Assembly (NCBI RefSeq): GCF_039525035.1
Contig: NZ_BAAAHE010000011.1
Location: 124,270 to 172,873, forward strand
Reading direction: 5' to 3'
From: Sporichthya brevicatena
Lineage (GTDB): Bacteria > Actinomycetota > Actinomycetes > Sporichthyales > Sporichthyaceae
DNA: 48,604 bases
The position numbers and the translations under genes were made by a program. Under the pieces are notes generated by a model. It was not told where the DNA came from, searched no databases, and saw only the letters and a program-made list of their open reading frames with translations. This document shows positions 15,686 to 23,962 of the stretch, one piece after another (the stretch's first letter is position 1; each line of letters begins with the position of its first letter).

Positions 15686-16531
15686 TCAATCCCCCACGTG
15701 ATCGGCAGCCTCGTCGACGGTCGCGGCGAGATCGAGGTGATCGAGCCCTTCGAGCGCGCGTTGGTAGATGGCGGCCCAATGGGGATACACCGAGATCGCC
15801 GGCGGCCAGGACTGCTGGGCTCGAGTTGCGAAGACCGCGATGCAAGCTGCTCGGGTCTCGTGAAGTTCGACCTCGCCGAGAAGGGCTTCGAGCAGCTGGA
15901 GGTCCACCAGGTCGTGGGCCCGGTCGTTCGACTTCGGCGGCGACAAGGTAGCGGTGCAGGCGTGCAGCTTCTGGGCGATCTGCCATGGAACGGTCATGCA
16001 CGGAATGGCGCCGGCGCCGGGGATCCCGATCAGGCTCAGCGCTTCGGAGCTGATGGCGTCGAACGAGAGCGCGTTACCTGCTTCCACGGCTGCCGCCTCG
16101 ATGGGCACCGAGGCGAAGGGTTGTCCGCGGTAACTCAGCTTGGCGACGAAGCGCCGAGGCTTGATCGGCAGACCAGGCACCTCGATCTCCTCCGGCGCGG
16201 TGAACGTCGCGGTGAAGCCCGACCAGCCACGCTCGCCGGCCTCGGCAAGACGTTCGTGAACCTCGGCGAGATCCCGGCGGGCGACGACGTCAAGGTCACG
16301 CGAGGTTCGCGAATCAGCCACTCCGCAGCGCAGCTCCAACGAGGACCCACCCTTGACCAACAGCATCGGAGGGCCGGTGTCACCAGCCGACCGCGAGGCG
16401 AACTGCGCGACGACCAGGACCGCCACATGCTGTTGGAGTCGACCGAACACCAGGCCCTCGCGCTGCGCGGTCTGGGTGAGGCGATCGCGCAACGACCGCA
16501 GGTTGGACGGCGGCTTGTCATAGCGGCTCAC
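15686..16531 (-). CDS. AbiEii/AbiGii-family toxin nucleotidyltransferase
   Basis: A 281-residue protein of the AbiEii toxin family (type IV toxin-antitoxin, DNA polymerase beta-like nucleotidyltransferases that block growth and can abort phage infection). The active-site pattern is visible as KGGSSLELR (60-68) and SRDLD (77-81; D79 and D81 are probable metal ligands). A later region LSYRGQPFASVPIE and a C-terminal helical part with RAHDLVDLQLL follow, all expected for the family. The GTG at 16531 gives a 14-nt overlap with the antitoxin stop, typical of this operon; longer in-frame starts would lie deep within the antitoxin gene. Known relatives modify tRNA with nucleotides, but the target here is unknown. 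Confidence 0.88.
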   Translation of the reverse strand: MSRYDKPPSNLRSLRDRLTQTAQREGLVFGRLQQHVAVLVVAQFASRSAGDTGPPMLLVKGGSSLELRCGVADSRTSRDLDVVARRDLAEVHERLAEAGERGWSGFTATFTAPEEIEVPGLPIKPRRFVAKLSYRGQPFASVPIEAAAVEAGNALSFDAISSEALSLIGIPGAGAIPCMTVPWQIAQKLHACTATLSPPKSNDRAHDLVDLQLLEALLGEVELHETRAACIAVFATRAQQSWPPAISVYPHWAAIYQRALEGLDHLDLAATVDEAADHVGD

Positions 16532-17093
16532 GACGAGGTCTGCCCCGCTTCGCCCGGTCCAACGAGGCACGCAGTTCCGCGGCGGTAGCGCGTCGCAGCG
16601 TGCCCTCGCGTTCAGCGGCGTCGATCGCACGCCGCAGTTGGTACGGGTCCGTTCCCGTGGCGGCGCAGTCCCGGATCGTGCGCGCCACCGTCGTCACTGG
16701 AAGGGAGTCGACCCGCGTGACATCAGCAGGGTCGAGTTCGCGCCGGTGGGTTCGGTAGAGCGCACCGCCCGCCGCCCGCGGATGGTTGTCCCGGGGAACG
16801 GTGAGGTGGACCCGAGAGGGATTGACGTCGGCGAGCCCGTGCAATGCGAGCGCTGATTCGTGGGAGACCACACCCCGTCCGAGCGTCCACGCGATGGCTG
16901 CGGCGAGTTCGTCGTGAACGCCTCGCGGTAGCACCGGCACTCGGTAAACCCCGCGTCCGGTCCGCTCCAGGCGCCCCCGAGCAGCCAACAGCCGCAACTG
17001 TGTCGGGTCGACTCCCAAGTCTCGTGCGTCCCGGGTCGTGAGGTAACCATGCTGCTCGGCAGCACGCTCCACGAGACGGTCCCACAACCGCAT
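16518..17093 (-). CDS. AbiEi-type antitoxin / transcriptional repressor
   Basis: A 191-residue antitoxin of the AbiEi type. Residues 1-60 form the winged-helix DNA-binding region (HGYLTTRDARDLGVDPTQLRLLAARGRLERTGRGVYRV). The remainder is the C-terminal domain that counters the toxin (GVVSHESALALHGLADVNP, LPVTTVARTIRDCAA). The ATG at 17093 follows a palindrome by 9 nt and begins just before the domain; a longer open frame to 17168 would cover the operator. AbiEi proteins repress their own operon through inverted repeats, which fits the palindrome here. Confidence 0.88.
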   Translation of the reverse strand: MRLWDRLVERAAEQHGYLTTRDARDLGVDPTQLRLLAARGRLERTGRGVYRVPVLPRGVHDELAAAIAWTLGRGVVSHESALALHGLADVNPSRVHLTVPRDNHPRAAGGALYRTHRRELDPADVTRVDSLPVTTVARTIRDCAATGTDPYQLRRAIDAAEREGTLRRATAAELRASLDRAKRGRPRREPL

Positions 17094-17102
17094 GTGCAGA
17101 AT

Positions 17103-17119
17103 CGTATCAGAATGATACG
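17103..17119. promoter_or_regulatory. Inverted-repeat operator of the AbiE operon
   Basis: A perfect palindrome CGTATCA-GAA-TGATACG lies 10-26 bp before the antitoxin ATG. It overlaps an AT-rich element that could be the -10 box of a nearly leaderless transcript. It is the expected kind of site for AbiEi autorepression. Confidence 0.6.
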
Positions 17120-17587
17120 TTTCCGCACACGGACGCCTCCCACACCCACCTCGGCGCGCGAGTGTCACGCTCGTCGGTCAGAGTGGACACAACCACTCGA
17201 CAGCGGGTGGGCATCCTTAACGTCAGGCATGTCGCGAAACGGCGAGGACCGCGCGTTTCCGCAGGTCAAGAGAGCCGGCGGCCGGATTTCAACCGGCAAC
17301 CTTTCGATAGCAAGGCGGCCGACGGTCACCGCACCTCGCCCCACGAGCGGGCGAGAGTCTCGGCTGAGCCCCATAGTCCGCTGGAACCACGCCGATCCCA
17401 CCCAGGTTCAACGTCAGACATAACGTCCAAGGACCCGCGCTGTTCAGGTGCGCCATCCCGCCCGCGTGCCGTCTGGGCAAGGTAGGCGCTGGTCGCCTCA
17501 GCCGGCCAGCAACGGCCTCGGATCGAAGGGTCCGGACGCAAAGCCCGAAGAGCGAGCGGCTTCACCCCGTCGGCTCGCGGTGTCTGA
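17120..17587. other. Gene-free interval with repeat and tRNA-like remnant
   Basis: No open frame here has coding character or a ribosome site. It holds a third copy of CTTAACGTCA (17216-17225), a relaxed copy near 17407-17416 (TTCAACGTCA), and a hairpin at 17281-17297. That hairpin has a 5-bp stem GCCGG/CCGGC and a 7-nt loop; on the minus strand the loop reads TTGAAAT, one base from a tRNA T-loop. No full tRNA can be folded. The composition fits a recombination scar or degraded DNA next to the AbiE genes. Confidence 0.45.
17212..17225. repeat. Right copy of the 14-bp direct repeat flanking AbiE
   Basis: CATCCTTAACGTCA is identical to 15586-15599. The two copies enclose abiEi, abiEii and the operator within about 1.63 kb. 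Confidence 0.65.
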
Positions 17588-18403
17588 CTACTGGCCACCG
17601 AAGCGGGGCGGCCGGTGCTCCCGGAAGGCCCGCATCCCTTCCTGAGCGTCTGGTCCGGTGTTGACGAACATCACCGCGAGTGCGGCTTCCGACAACGCGG
17701 TTTCGAACGTGCTCGACATGGCGTCCCGCATCAGCCTCTTGGCCACGCGTACCGCGATCGGGGACCGCAGCGCCAGGGTCCGCGCCAGTTCGACCGCACG
17801 TTCCTGCAGGCCAACGTCCGGAACGACCTCACTGACCAACCCGAGGCTTTGAGCACGTCTCGCGTCGTACACCTCGGAGACCGCGACCATCCGGAACGCA
17901 GCCTCGAAGCCAATAACTCGTGGAAAGAGCCAGGCCCCACCCTCATCCGGCAACAGACCGACTCGACCGCTCGTGTCGCCCAGCTTGGCGCTCTCCCCCG
18001 CAATGCGAATGTCCGCAAGCAGTGCGAGGGTCAGCCCACCCGCCACGGCCGCCCCGTTGACTGCCGCGATCACGGGCTTGTCCAGACGCATCAGGTCCAG
18101 CGCAACGGCGTGGAGATCATGCTTGAGGTTCTGTGCCCGCCCCATCTGCCCTGCGAGTTCGCGCGCCATCTCCGGGTCGTCGCCGGCGACGTCACCACCG
18201 GCGCAGAACCCGCGCCCCGCCCCGGTCAGGATCATCACGCGGGCGGAGTCGTCCCGGTCGTAACGGTCGATCGCTGCGCGCAGGTCCCGGCACAACGTCG
18301 AGTTGTACGCGTTGAGTCGAGCCGGTCGATTCAGCGTCACACGAAGGACGCCTTCGCCGAGGTCCTCCTCCAGCACGGTGGACGACGTTTGTTCAGATGT
18401 CAC
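17588..18403 (-). CDS. Enoyl-CoA hydratase/isomerase (crotonase) family protein
   Basis: A 271-residue crotonase-fold protein, full family length. CoA-binding and oxyanion-hole regions are clear: ILTGAGRGFCAGGDVAG and PVIAAVNGAAVAGGLTLALLADIRIA. The two glutamates used by true enoyl-CoA hydratases (rat E144 and E164) align with Thr in AGGLTLAL and Ser in GDTSGRVGLL. Simple hydration is therefore doubtful, and an isomerase, hydrolase or C-C lyase activity is possible. The GTG at 18403 is the chosen start. It is the last gene of a leftward run that also encodes a thioesterase, dehydrogenases and a CoA ligase. Confidence 0.85.
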   Translation of the reverse strand: MTSEQTSSTVLEEDLGEGVLRVTLNRPARLNAYNSTLCRDLRAAIDRYDRDDSARVMILTGAGRGFCAGGDVAGDDPEMARELAGQMGRAQNLKHDLHAVALDLMRLDKPVIAAVNGAAVAGGLTLALLADIRIAGESAKLGDTSGRVGLLPDEGGAWLFPRVIGFEAAFRMVAVSEVYDARRAQSLGLVSEVVPDVGLQERAVELARTLALRSPIAVRVAKRLMRDAMSSTFETALSEAALAVMFVNTGPDAQEGMRAFREHRPPRFGGQ

Positions 18404-18413
18404 GGCGTTATCC

Positions 18414-19274
18414 CTAACCTGCCGAAGGGTCGATGCCAGTTGTCGAGTTCAGGCTCGTACGGAGCCGAACCTCCTGAACGGCTGTTGCGAGAAGATCACC
18501 GGCTCGTGCTTCCAAGGTGGCCCGCACAAGAACGCGATGCGGGTTGCCGGCGAACGCCGCCGCCCTGAGGAGCAGCCAGTCGTCGGGAATGGTGGCGGAG
18601 TGGATCCACACGGAGTGCTGTGCACTCGTGCCGGCCGGCAGCGAGTGCGCGGCCTCAGTCGGTCGTGCCGCCAGCCACGCAACGCGCACCAGGCCAATGT
18701 CCGTAAGGGCAGCGAGGATCGCCTCCGGGACGACGGCGCTCTCTCGGTTGACGGGCGCCTTGGCCCGGACCCACATCGGATGGTCTGTTTCACCATGGGC
18801 ACGCTTGAAGGAGAACCACTGATCGATCGAGCTCGTGTCCAGCTCGAGGGGGACGTCGGCACGGTGGTCGGCAGGATCGTCGATCGTCACCCCCCGGCCG
18901 ATCGTTTCGGCCATCAAGCCGTCGGACTCCTCTTCCGCTCCGAGGTTCAGCATGGCGGTGACGGCCCGACTTCGACCTCCGGTCACATCCACCGCCACCG
19001 TCGCCGAGCGACGTCCGGCGCGTACCGTGTGCACGGCCAGCTCCAGCTCCTCTTCCGGCGCCACCGGCGCCAGGAAGTGAGCCTGAGCCGAGCGCAGTAC
19101 CCGACCCGGATGAACCGCGCTCGCGGCGTTGACCATGAGCGCAATCAGGTTCCCGCCGAAAACACGAGACTGGGCCGGGGGGCAGGGCGCAGTCGCGCGG
19201 AACCGATTGCCCTCGTGCCGCTGCGGGATCAGCACCTCCAGCGGACTCTCCGGTACAGACACGCCCTCGATCAT
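18414..19274 (-). CDS. Acyl-CoA thioesterase, double-hotdog (TesB-like) family
   Basis: A 286-residue protein with two hotdog halves. The first contains SRVFGGNLIALMVNAASAV, the equivalent of the long central helix of the fold. The second contains HPMWVRAKAPV and ALTDIGLVRVAWLAA. C-terminal HSVWIHSATIPDDWLLLRAAAFAG matches TesB-like acyl-CoA thioesterases. It would hydrolyse an acyl-CoA intermediate, releasing CoA. The ATG at 19274 overlaps the stop of the upstream dehydrogenase by 4 nt (ATGA), so the two are coupled. The acyl specificity cannot be read from sequence. Confidence 0.82.
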   Translation of the reverse strand: MIEGVSVPESPLEVLIPQRHEGNRFRATAPCPPAQSRVFGGNLIALMVNAASAVHPGRVLRSAQAHFLAPVAPEEELELAVHTVRAGRRSATVAVDVTGGRSRAVTAMLNLGAEEESDGLMAETIGRGVTIDDPADHRADVPLELDTSSIDQWFSFKRAHGETDHPMWVRAKAPVNRESAVVPEAILAALTDIGLVRVAWLAARPTEAAHSLPAGTSAQHSVWIHSATIPDDWLLLRAAAFAGNPHRVLVRATLEARAGDLLATAVQEVRLRTSLNSTTGIDPSAG

Positions 19275-20335
19275 TGGTCGACGCCGACGAGCGCCCCGCG
19301 GATTCGCGCCTCATGGGTGTCGACCCCGACGGGGAGGTTCCGCAGCAGGCTGGCCCTCTTGAAGTAGCGATGGAGGTCGTACTCCCAGGTGAAGCCGATA
19401 CCCCCGTGCAGGTGGATCCCCGTGCTGCACACCGACCGCGCGATCTCGCTGCAGTAGTGCAAGGCGCTCGAGCACGCCAGCGGTTGGATGCCGATGCCGG
19501 CATCCGCGGCCTGCGCCACCTGGCGGACCAGCGCGCGGGCTGTCTCCACCGCGATGAACATCTCCGCGCAGGCGTGCCGGACGGCCTGGAACTCTCCCAC
19601 CGGGCGCCCGAACTGTCGCCGCTGTTTGACGTACTCCACCGTTTGGTCCAGCACCTTGGCGGCGATGCCGACGGACTCCGCCGCATGCGCCAGGGCGGCC
19701 CGGTCCAGGGCGCTCAACCGCAGCGCCTGTGCGTCCGGTCCCAGGCTCAACTGCCGCGCCGGCACTCCGTCGAGGATCAGGGTGGCCAGGTCCCGGCCCG
19801 GCTCGAAGGACGGCACCGCTTCGCGGCGCACTGCGCCGCCCTCCTCCACCAGGAGAACGACGTCCTCGTGCGCGACCTGACCGACGACCAGGAGGACGTC
19901 TGCCGTCATGCCGTCGACGACATCGGCGACGAGACCGGAGAGTTGGCGAGCGCCGTCGGACTCCGACGGGCCGACGACGACGGACCCGGAGAGGTCGAAG
20001 GCGACGGCGGCGGACCGGTGTCCGGCCGTCACGTCGTTCAGCGCCGCCTTGGCCAGGTGATCGGTCGCGTGCTCGGCGAGGATCGGCGCCGCCAGCACCG
20101 TCGACGCGAGGAACGGTACGTCGCTCAACGCGCGACCGATCTCCTCCATGACGAGCACGATCTCGGTGAGGCCGCCGACCCCGCCGCACGAGGACGGCAA
20201 CCCCAGCGCGCTCAGCCCGATCTCACGAGCGAGCCGCGTCCACAGCACGTCTCGGGGCGACCCGCCGGAGATCGGCTTCGCCAGCGCCGAGCGCACCGTT
20301 TCCGTGAGCGCCAGGCGCTCTTCTTCGTGGCTCAT
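19271..20335 (-). CDS. Acyl-CoA dehydrogenase, short-type subunit
   Basis: A 354-residue acyl-CoA dehydrogenase fold protein. N-terminal helices contain LARFIGLSALGLPSSCGG-like family sequence, and the C-terminal domain has KQRRQFGRPVGEFQAVRH and LHGGIGFTWEYDLHRYFKRA. The W-E in GFTWE is typical of the smaller partner in alpha2-beta2 steroid-type dehydrogenases (ChsE family). The middle domain is shortened and lacks a WCQGFSEP-type flavin segment. The ATG at 20335 shares a base with the ligase stop (TGATG). Its partner is probably the long-type dehydrogenase at 22748-23962 of the same operon. Function: alpha,beta-desaturation of a CoA ester using FAD. Confidence 0.85.
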   Translation of the reverse strand: MSHEEERLALTETVRSALAKPISGGSPRDVLWTRLAREIGLSALGLPSSCGGVGGLTEIVLVMEEIGRALSDVPFLASTVLAAPILAEHATDHLAKAALNDVTAGHRSAAVAFDLSGSVVVGPSESDGARQLSGLVADVVDGMTADVLLVVGQVAHEDVVLLVEEGGAVRREAVPSFEPGRDLATLILDGVPARQLSLGPDAQALRLSALDRAALAHAAESVGIAAKVLDQTVEYVKQRRQFGRPVGEFQAVRHACAEMFIAVETARALVRQVAQAADAGIGIQPLACSSALHYCSEIARSVCSTGIHLHGGIGFTWEYDLHRYFKRASLLRNLPVGVDTHEARIRGALVGVDQ

Positions 20336-21960
20336 CAGATCTCCTGACCCTGCAGAACGACATCCAGCAGAGCGGTCTTCGCGACCTTTCCCGAGGACGT
20401 CCGCGGCAGATCGTGAAGGCAGTGGACCACCTCGGGCCACTTGCGTTTGGACAGGCCGCTCTCCGCCATCCATCGCGCGACGGTGGCCACGGTGACCTCT
20501 GCGCCCGGGGGAACCTGGAGGACGGCGCAGGCTCGCTCACCCACGACCGGATCGGGCACAGCGAGGACGGCGACGTCGAGTACCTCGTCGCGCTCACGGA
20601 GGATGGCTTCGATCTCTGCGGCGCTGATGTTCTCCCCGGCCCGCACGATGATGTCCTTCTTGCGCCCGCGGATCGTCAGGTAGTTGTCCGCGTCGAGCGA
20701 TGCCAGGTCCCCGGTGCGGACCCAGCCGTCGTCTGTGAACAGTTCCGCGTTCAGCGTTGCGTCGAGGTAGCCGACGCACCGCTCCGGACCGAAGGCCTCG
20801 AGCTCGCCGACGGCTCCCGTCTCGACCGGCGAACCGGTCGAGTCGACGACCCGGGCACAGGTGTGATCGACGAGTCGGCCCTCCGTCGACGTCACGCGAT
20901 GAAGGTCTGTTCCTGGAGTACTCCACGTCAGGGTCGGAAACTCGCTGCACCCATAAGCCCGGGTGACGTGCGCGCCCAGGCGTTCGGTCGCTCGACGCAC
21001 CAGCTCCGTACCGATGGGCGCACCTCCGCAGGCGAACACGCGCAGCGTCGAGTCGCTCTGCCGACGCTCGTACGCATCAACAAGGCCGGCCAGCATCACC
21101 GTGACACCGTTCATGACGGTGCAGCCGTGCCGTTCGATGAGTTCGGCGGCGGCCGGCGGGTCCCACACCTCCTGGAGCACGACCGGGATTCCCAACAGCG
21201 CTGGGAGATGCACTCCGTAGGACAGGCCGGCGATGTGGGCCAAGGAGGATGGCATGAACACCGAGTCGTCGCGGTTGAGCGAGAACGGGGCTACGCGGCT
21301 CCGGACCTCGTGGACCAGCGCCTCGTGGGTGTGCAGGACACCCTTGGGGACCGAGGTCGAGCCCGAGGTGTAGATCACGGCGCAGATGTCGTCCGGGGCC
21401 CGGGGGACCGGACAACCGCACTCCACATCCGGTCCGAGCAGCGCGGCGAGGTCGGACTCCGAGCCGGGGGCCGCCGGCCGCACCACCACCAGCGGAACCT
21501 CGAGGCCGAGCTCGACGGCCACGTCCTGCATCTGCGTGCGCAGGTCCACGCCCCGGAAGTGATCGGCGACGATGATCATCACCGGGCGGACCTGTTCCAG
21601 AACCGTAAGAAGCTCACGCCGCGCAAAGGTGGTCGGCACCGGAACGGACACCCCGCCGGCGGCCGCCACGGCCTGATGCACGACGAGGGACTCCCACCAG
21701 TTCGGCACCTGGTACACGACCGACTGGCCCGGTCCGAGTCCGAGCGCCTGCATGCTTCCGACGAGTCGGAGCGACCTGGCCCAGTACTCGGCATAGTCCA
21801 GACGCGTCTCGCCGTCACAGATCGCCGTGGCCCTGGGACGGTCGGCGGCCGCCGCTGCCACGAGCTGCCAGGTCAGCGTGTCGGCCAACACGCCCTGCTG
21901 TCGAAAGAGATCGCGACGCGGGTTGGGGGACGTCGCTCGAATCTCGCGGCCGGGCTTCAT
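20335..21960 (-). CDS. Acyl-CoA synthetase (AMP-forming ligase)
   Basis: A 541-residue ANL-superfamily ligase that activates a carboxylic acid to its CoA thioester through an acyl-AMP. The AMP-binding P-loop is YTSGSTSVPKG. An adenine-binding YGCSEFPT motif follows. Hinge and C-terminal lid motifs are GDLASLDADNYLTIRGRKKDIIVRAGENI and the catalytic Lys in RTSSGKVAKTALL. Length is normal. The ATG at 21960 overlaps the upstream crotonase stop by 4 nt. It sits in a run with dehydrogenases and crotonases, so it probably activates the pathway substrate or an intermediate. The acid is unknown. Confidence 0.92.
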   Translation of the reverse strand: MKPGREIRATSPNPRRDLFRQQGVLADTLTWQLVAAAAADRPRATAICDGETRLDYAEYWARSLRLVGSMQALGLGPGQSVVYQVPNWWESLVVHQAVAAAGGVSVPVPTTFARRELLTVLEQVRPVMIIVADHFRGVDLRTQMQDVAVELGLEVPLVVVRPAAPGSESDLAALLGPDVECGCPVPRAPDDICAVIYTSGSTSVPKGVLHTHEALVHEVRSRVAPFSLNRDDSVFMPSSLAHIAGLSYGVHLPALLGIPVVLQEVWDPPAAAELIERHGCTVMNGVTVMLAGLVDAYERRQSDSTLRVFACGGAPIGTELVRRATERLGAHVTRAYGCSEFPTLTWSTPGTDLHRVTSTEGRLVDHTCARVVDSTGSPVETGAVGELEAFGPERCVGYLDATLNAELFTDDGWVRTGDLASLDADNYLTIRGRKKDIIVRAGENISAAEIEAILRERDEVLDVAVLAVPDPVVGERACAVLQVPPGAEVTVATVARWMAESGLSKRKWPEVVHCLHDLPRTSSGKVAKTALLDVVLQGQEI

Positions 21961-22751
21961 TCCCAGCTCCAGCGCGGCGCCCGGCCCTCTGCTCGGGCGA
22001 GCAGCGCCTCCTTCGAGTCGGCGAACCCACGCAGCCGGGTCGTGTAGTCCTGCTCGAGTCGATAGGCGTCCCCCAGCGGAAGGCCCTCGGTCCGCGCGAT
22101 CACCTCCTTGGCCAGTCGCACCGCGATCGGGCTCGCGGCCGCGATCCGACCGGCGAGCTCGTACACCGTGCGGAGCAGATCCGCCGACCCGACGACTTCC
22201 TCGACCGTGCCGAGCCGCTGGAGCTCGTGGGCGCTGACGCTGCCTCCGCTGAGGAAGAGGGAGCGCGCGCGGTAGGGGCCGACGAGTCGTTGAAGGTGGG
22301 AGTACGCGCCGAGAAGGCCGACACCGATCTCCGGCGCCGAGAACGTAGCGGTCTCCACTGCGAACAGCACGTCACACATCGCCGCGTACGCCATACCCGC
22401 GCCGATGGCCGGCCCGTTGATCGCGCCGATCACCGGGACTGCGCAGTCCCGGATCGCGAGGAAGGCCTCCCGCACTGCGCGTCCGCGATCGAGTTCGGCC
22501 GAGGCCGGCAGGATCGGCGGGCTGCTCGAGGCGAGCTGCTGCTGCTCCTTCAGATCCGCTCCGGCGATGAAGGCACGGTCACCGGCGCCGGTGAACACGA
22601 CCACGCGGACGTCGCGGTTGTCGGCGAAGGACCGGAAGGTGTCCCGGAGCAACTCGTTGGTGGCGCGGTCGACGGCGTTCACCGGCGGACGGGAGACCGT
22701 CACGGTCGCGATGTGGTCGCGGATCTCCACCGCCACCGGCGTCGCGGTCAC
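21957..22751 (-). CDS. Enoyl-CoA hydratase/isomerase family protein
   Basis: A 264-residue crotonase. The oxyanion-hole segments are VFTGAGDRAFIAGADLKE and PVIGAINGPAIGAGMAYAAMCDVLFA. The hydratase glutamate equivalent to E164 is present (FSAPEIGVGLLG), whereas the E144 position is Ala. A hydratase or isomerase acting on the product of the neighbouring dehydrogenases fits. The GTG at 22751 overlaps the stop of the preceding dehydrogenase (GTGA). A much longer in-frame extension upstream is antisense-quality Arg/Pro-rich sequence read through that dehydrogenase and is not used. Confidence 0.88.
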   Translation of the reverse strand: MTATPVAVEIRDHIATVTVSRPPVNAVDRATNELLRDTFRSFADNRDVRVVVFTGAGDRAFIAGADLKEQQQLASSSPPILPASAELDRGRAVREAFLAIRDCAVPVIGAINGPAIGAGMAYAAMCDVLFAVETATFSAPEIGVGLLGAYSHLQRLVGPYRARSLFLSGGSVSAHELQRLGTVEEVVGSADLLRTVYELAGRIAAASPIAVRLAKEVIARTEGLPLGDAYRLEQDYTTRLRGFADSKEALLARAEGRAPRWSWE

Positions 22752-23962
22752 GACCGGCCCCCCGACAGACCCAGGTAGCGCTTCGCGATCAGGTCGAGCT
22801 GGATCTCCGTCGTGCCGGCGAAGATGGTCTCGCCTCGGCTGTAGAGGAAGATCCGCTGCAACGCCTCCTCGACCGTGCCTTCGGGGTGCGCGCTCAGGGC
22901 CCGGCTGCCGAGGGCGTCCATGGCCAGATCCCCCAGCCGCTCGTGCCAACGACTCGAGTACGCCTTCGTGATCGCCGTGAGGGCGCCGGGGCCTTCGCCC
23001 GCCCTCGCCAGGTCCAGGGTCGTCAGACCGACGGCACGGAACGCGAGGAGTTCGGAGAACAGGGCGGCGAGCCGCGCGGGCCGGCCCGATTCGGCCCCGG
23101 CCGGCGCGCTGCGCACGACCTCTCGCACCAGTTCGAAATCCCGCTCGAAGCGCGGATAGCGGGACAGGAACCAGTCCCGCTCGTGGCCCAGTGTCGACAT
23201 TGCCACGCGCCAGCCCTCGTCGACCGGACCGACCACGTTGTGCTCGTCGGTGACCGCGCCGTCGAAGAAGACCTCGGCGAACTCGGCCGTCCCGGTCAGC
23301 TGCCGGATCGGGCGAACGGTGATCCCCGGTTGCCGCATGGGGATGAGCAGGTAGGACAGACCCTGGTGTCGCTGCGAGCCGGGCTGCGTGCGGCAGAGGG
23401 CGAAGCACCAGTCGGCCTTCTCGGCCAGGCTCGTCCACGTCTTCTGACCGTCGATCTGCCAGCGCCCTCCCACCAGCCGTGCGCGGGTGGAGATGTTGGC
23501 CAGGTCCGAGCCGGCCTCCGGCTCGGAGTAGCCCTGGCACCAGAACTCCGTCCTCGCACGGATGCCCGGCAGGAATCGCTCGCACTGCGCTGCGGTCCCG
23601 AAACGCATCATGGTCGGCGCGAGGAGGTCTTCCGCGACGAACCCGACACGATCGGGTACGCCCGCTCGATAACACTCCTCCCGGAACGCGAACAGCTCGT
23701 TGATCGTCGCGCCCCGACCGCCGTACGCCGGAGGCCAGTCGATGCACGACCATCCGGCCTGGGCGACCGCTTGCTCCCAACGGACGCTGAGGTCCCAGGA
23801 ATCGAGGTCGGTCGGCCCGCCGCGTCCGCGAAGCGCCTCGAACTCGCCGACGAAGGCGCCTTCGATCCACTCGCGGGCCGCTTGCCGGATGTCGGTGACC
23901 GACTCGTCCTCGTCCGACGCCAGCACCTCGCCGGCGAGGCCGGACCGCCCTCGCCGGCTCAC
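22748..23962 (-). CDS. Acyl-CoA dehydrogenase, long-type subunit
   Basis: A 404-residue acyl-CoA dehydrogenase. The flavin-binding segment is WCQGYSEPEAGSDLANI, followed by GQKTWTSLAEKADW and the C-terminal IFAGTTEIQLDLIAKRYLG. This architecture (WCQGxSEPxAGSD, GTxEIQ) marks the larger subunit in steroid-type alpha2-beta2 dehydrogenases. The GTG at 23962 overlaps the upstream short-type dehydrogenase stop (GTGA). It can pair with the short subunit at 19271-20335 or with that at 23959-24894. The desaturated substrate is unknown. Confidence 0.9.
   Translation of the reverse strand: MSRRGRSGLAGEVLASDEDESVTDIRQAAREWIEGAFVGEFEALRGRGGPTDLDSWDLSVRWEQAVAQAGWSCIDWPPAYGGRGATINELFAFREECYRAGVPDRVGFVAEDLLAPTMMRFGTAAQCERFLPGIRARTEFWCQGYSEPEAGSDLANISTRARLVGGRWQIDGQKTWTSLAEKADWCFALCRTQPGSQRHQGLSYLLIPMRQPGITVRPIRQLTGTAEFAEVFFDGAVTDEHNVVGPVDEGWRVAMSTLGHERDWFLSRYPRFERDFELVREVVRSAPAGAESGRPARLAALFSELLAFRAVGLTTLDLARAGEGPGALTAITKAYSSRWHERLGDLAMDALGSRALSAHPEGTVEEALQRIFLYSRGETIFAGTTEIQLDLIAKRYLGLSGGRS

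Noticed and set aside
17281-17297. A tRNA gene on the minus strand
   Set aside because: A T-arm-like hairpin alone, with no matching acceptor strand or D arm. Kept only as a possible scar.
17165-17423. Short open frames in the interval after the AbiE genes
   Set aside because: No ribosome site, no recognisable domain and mutual overlap on both strands.
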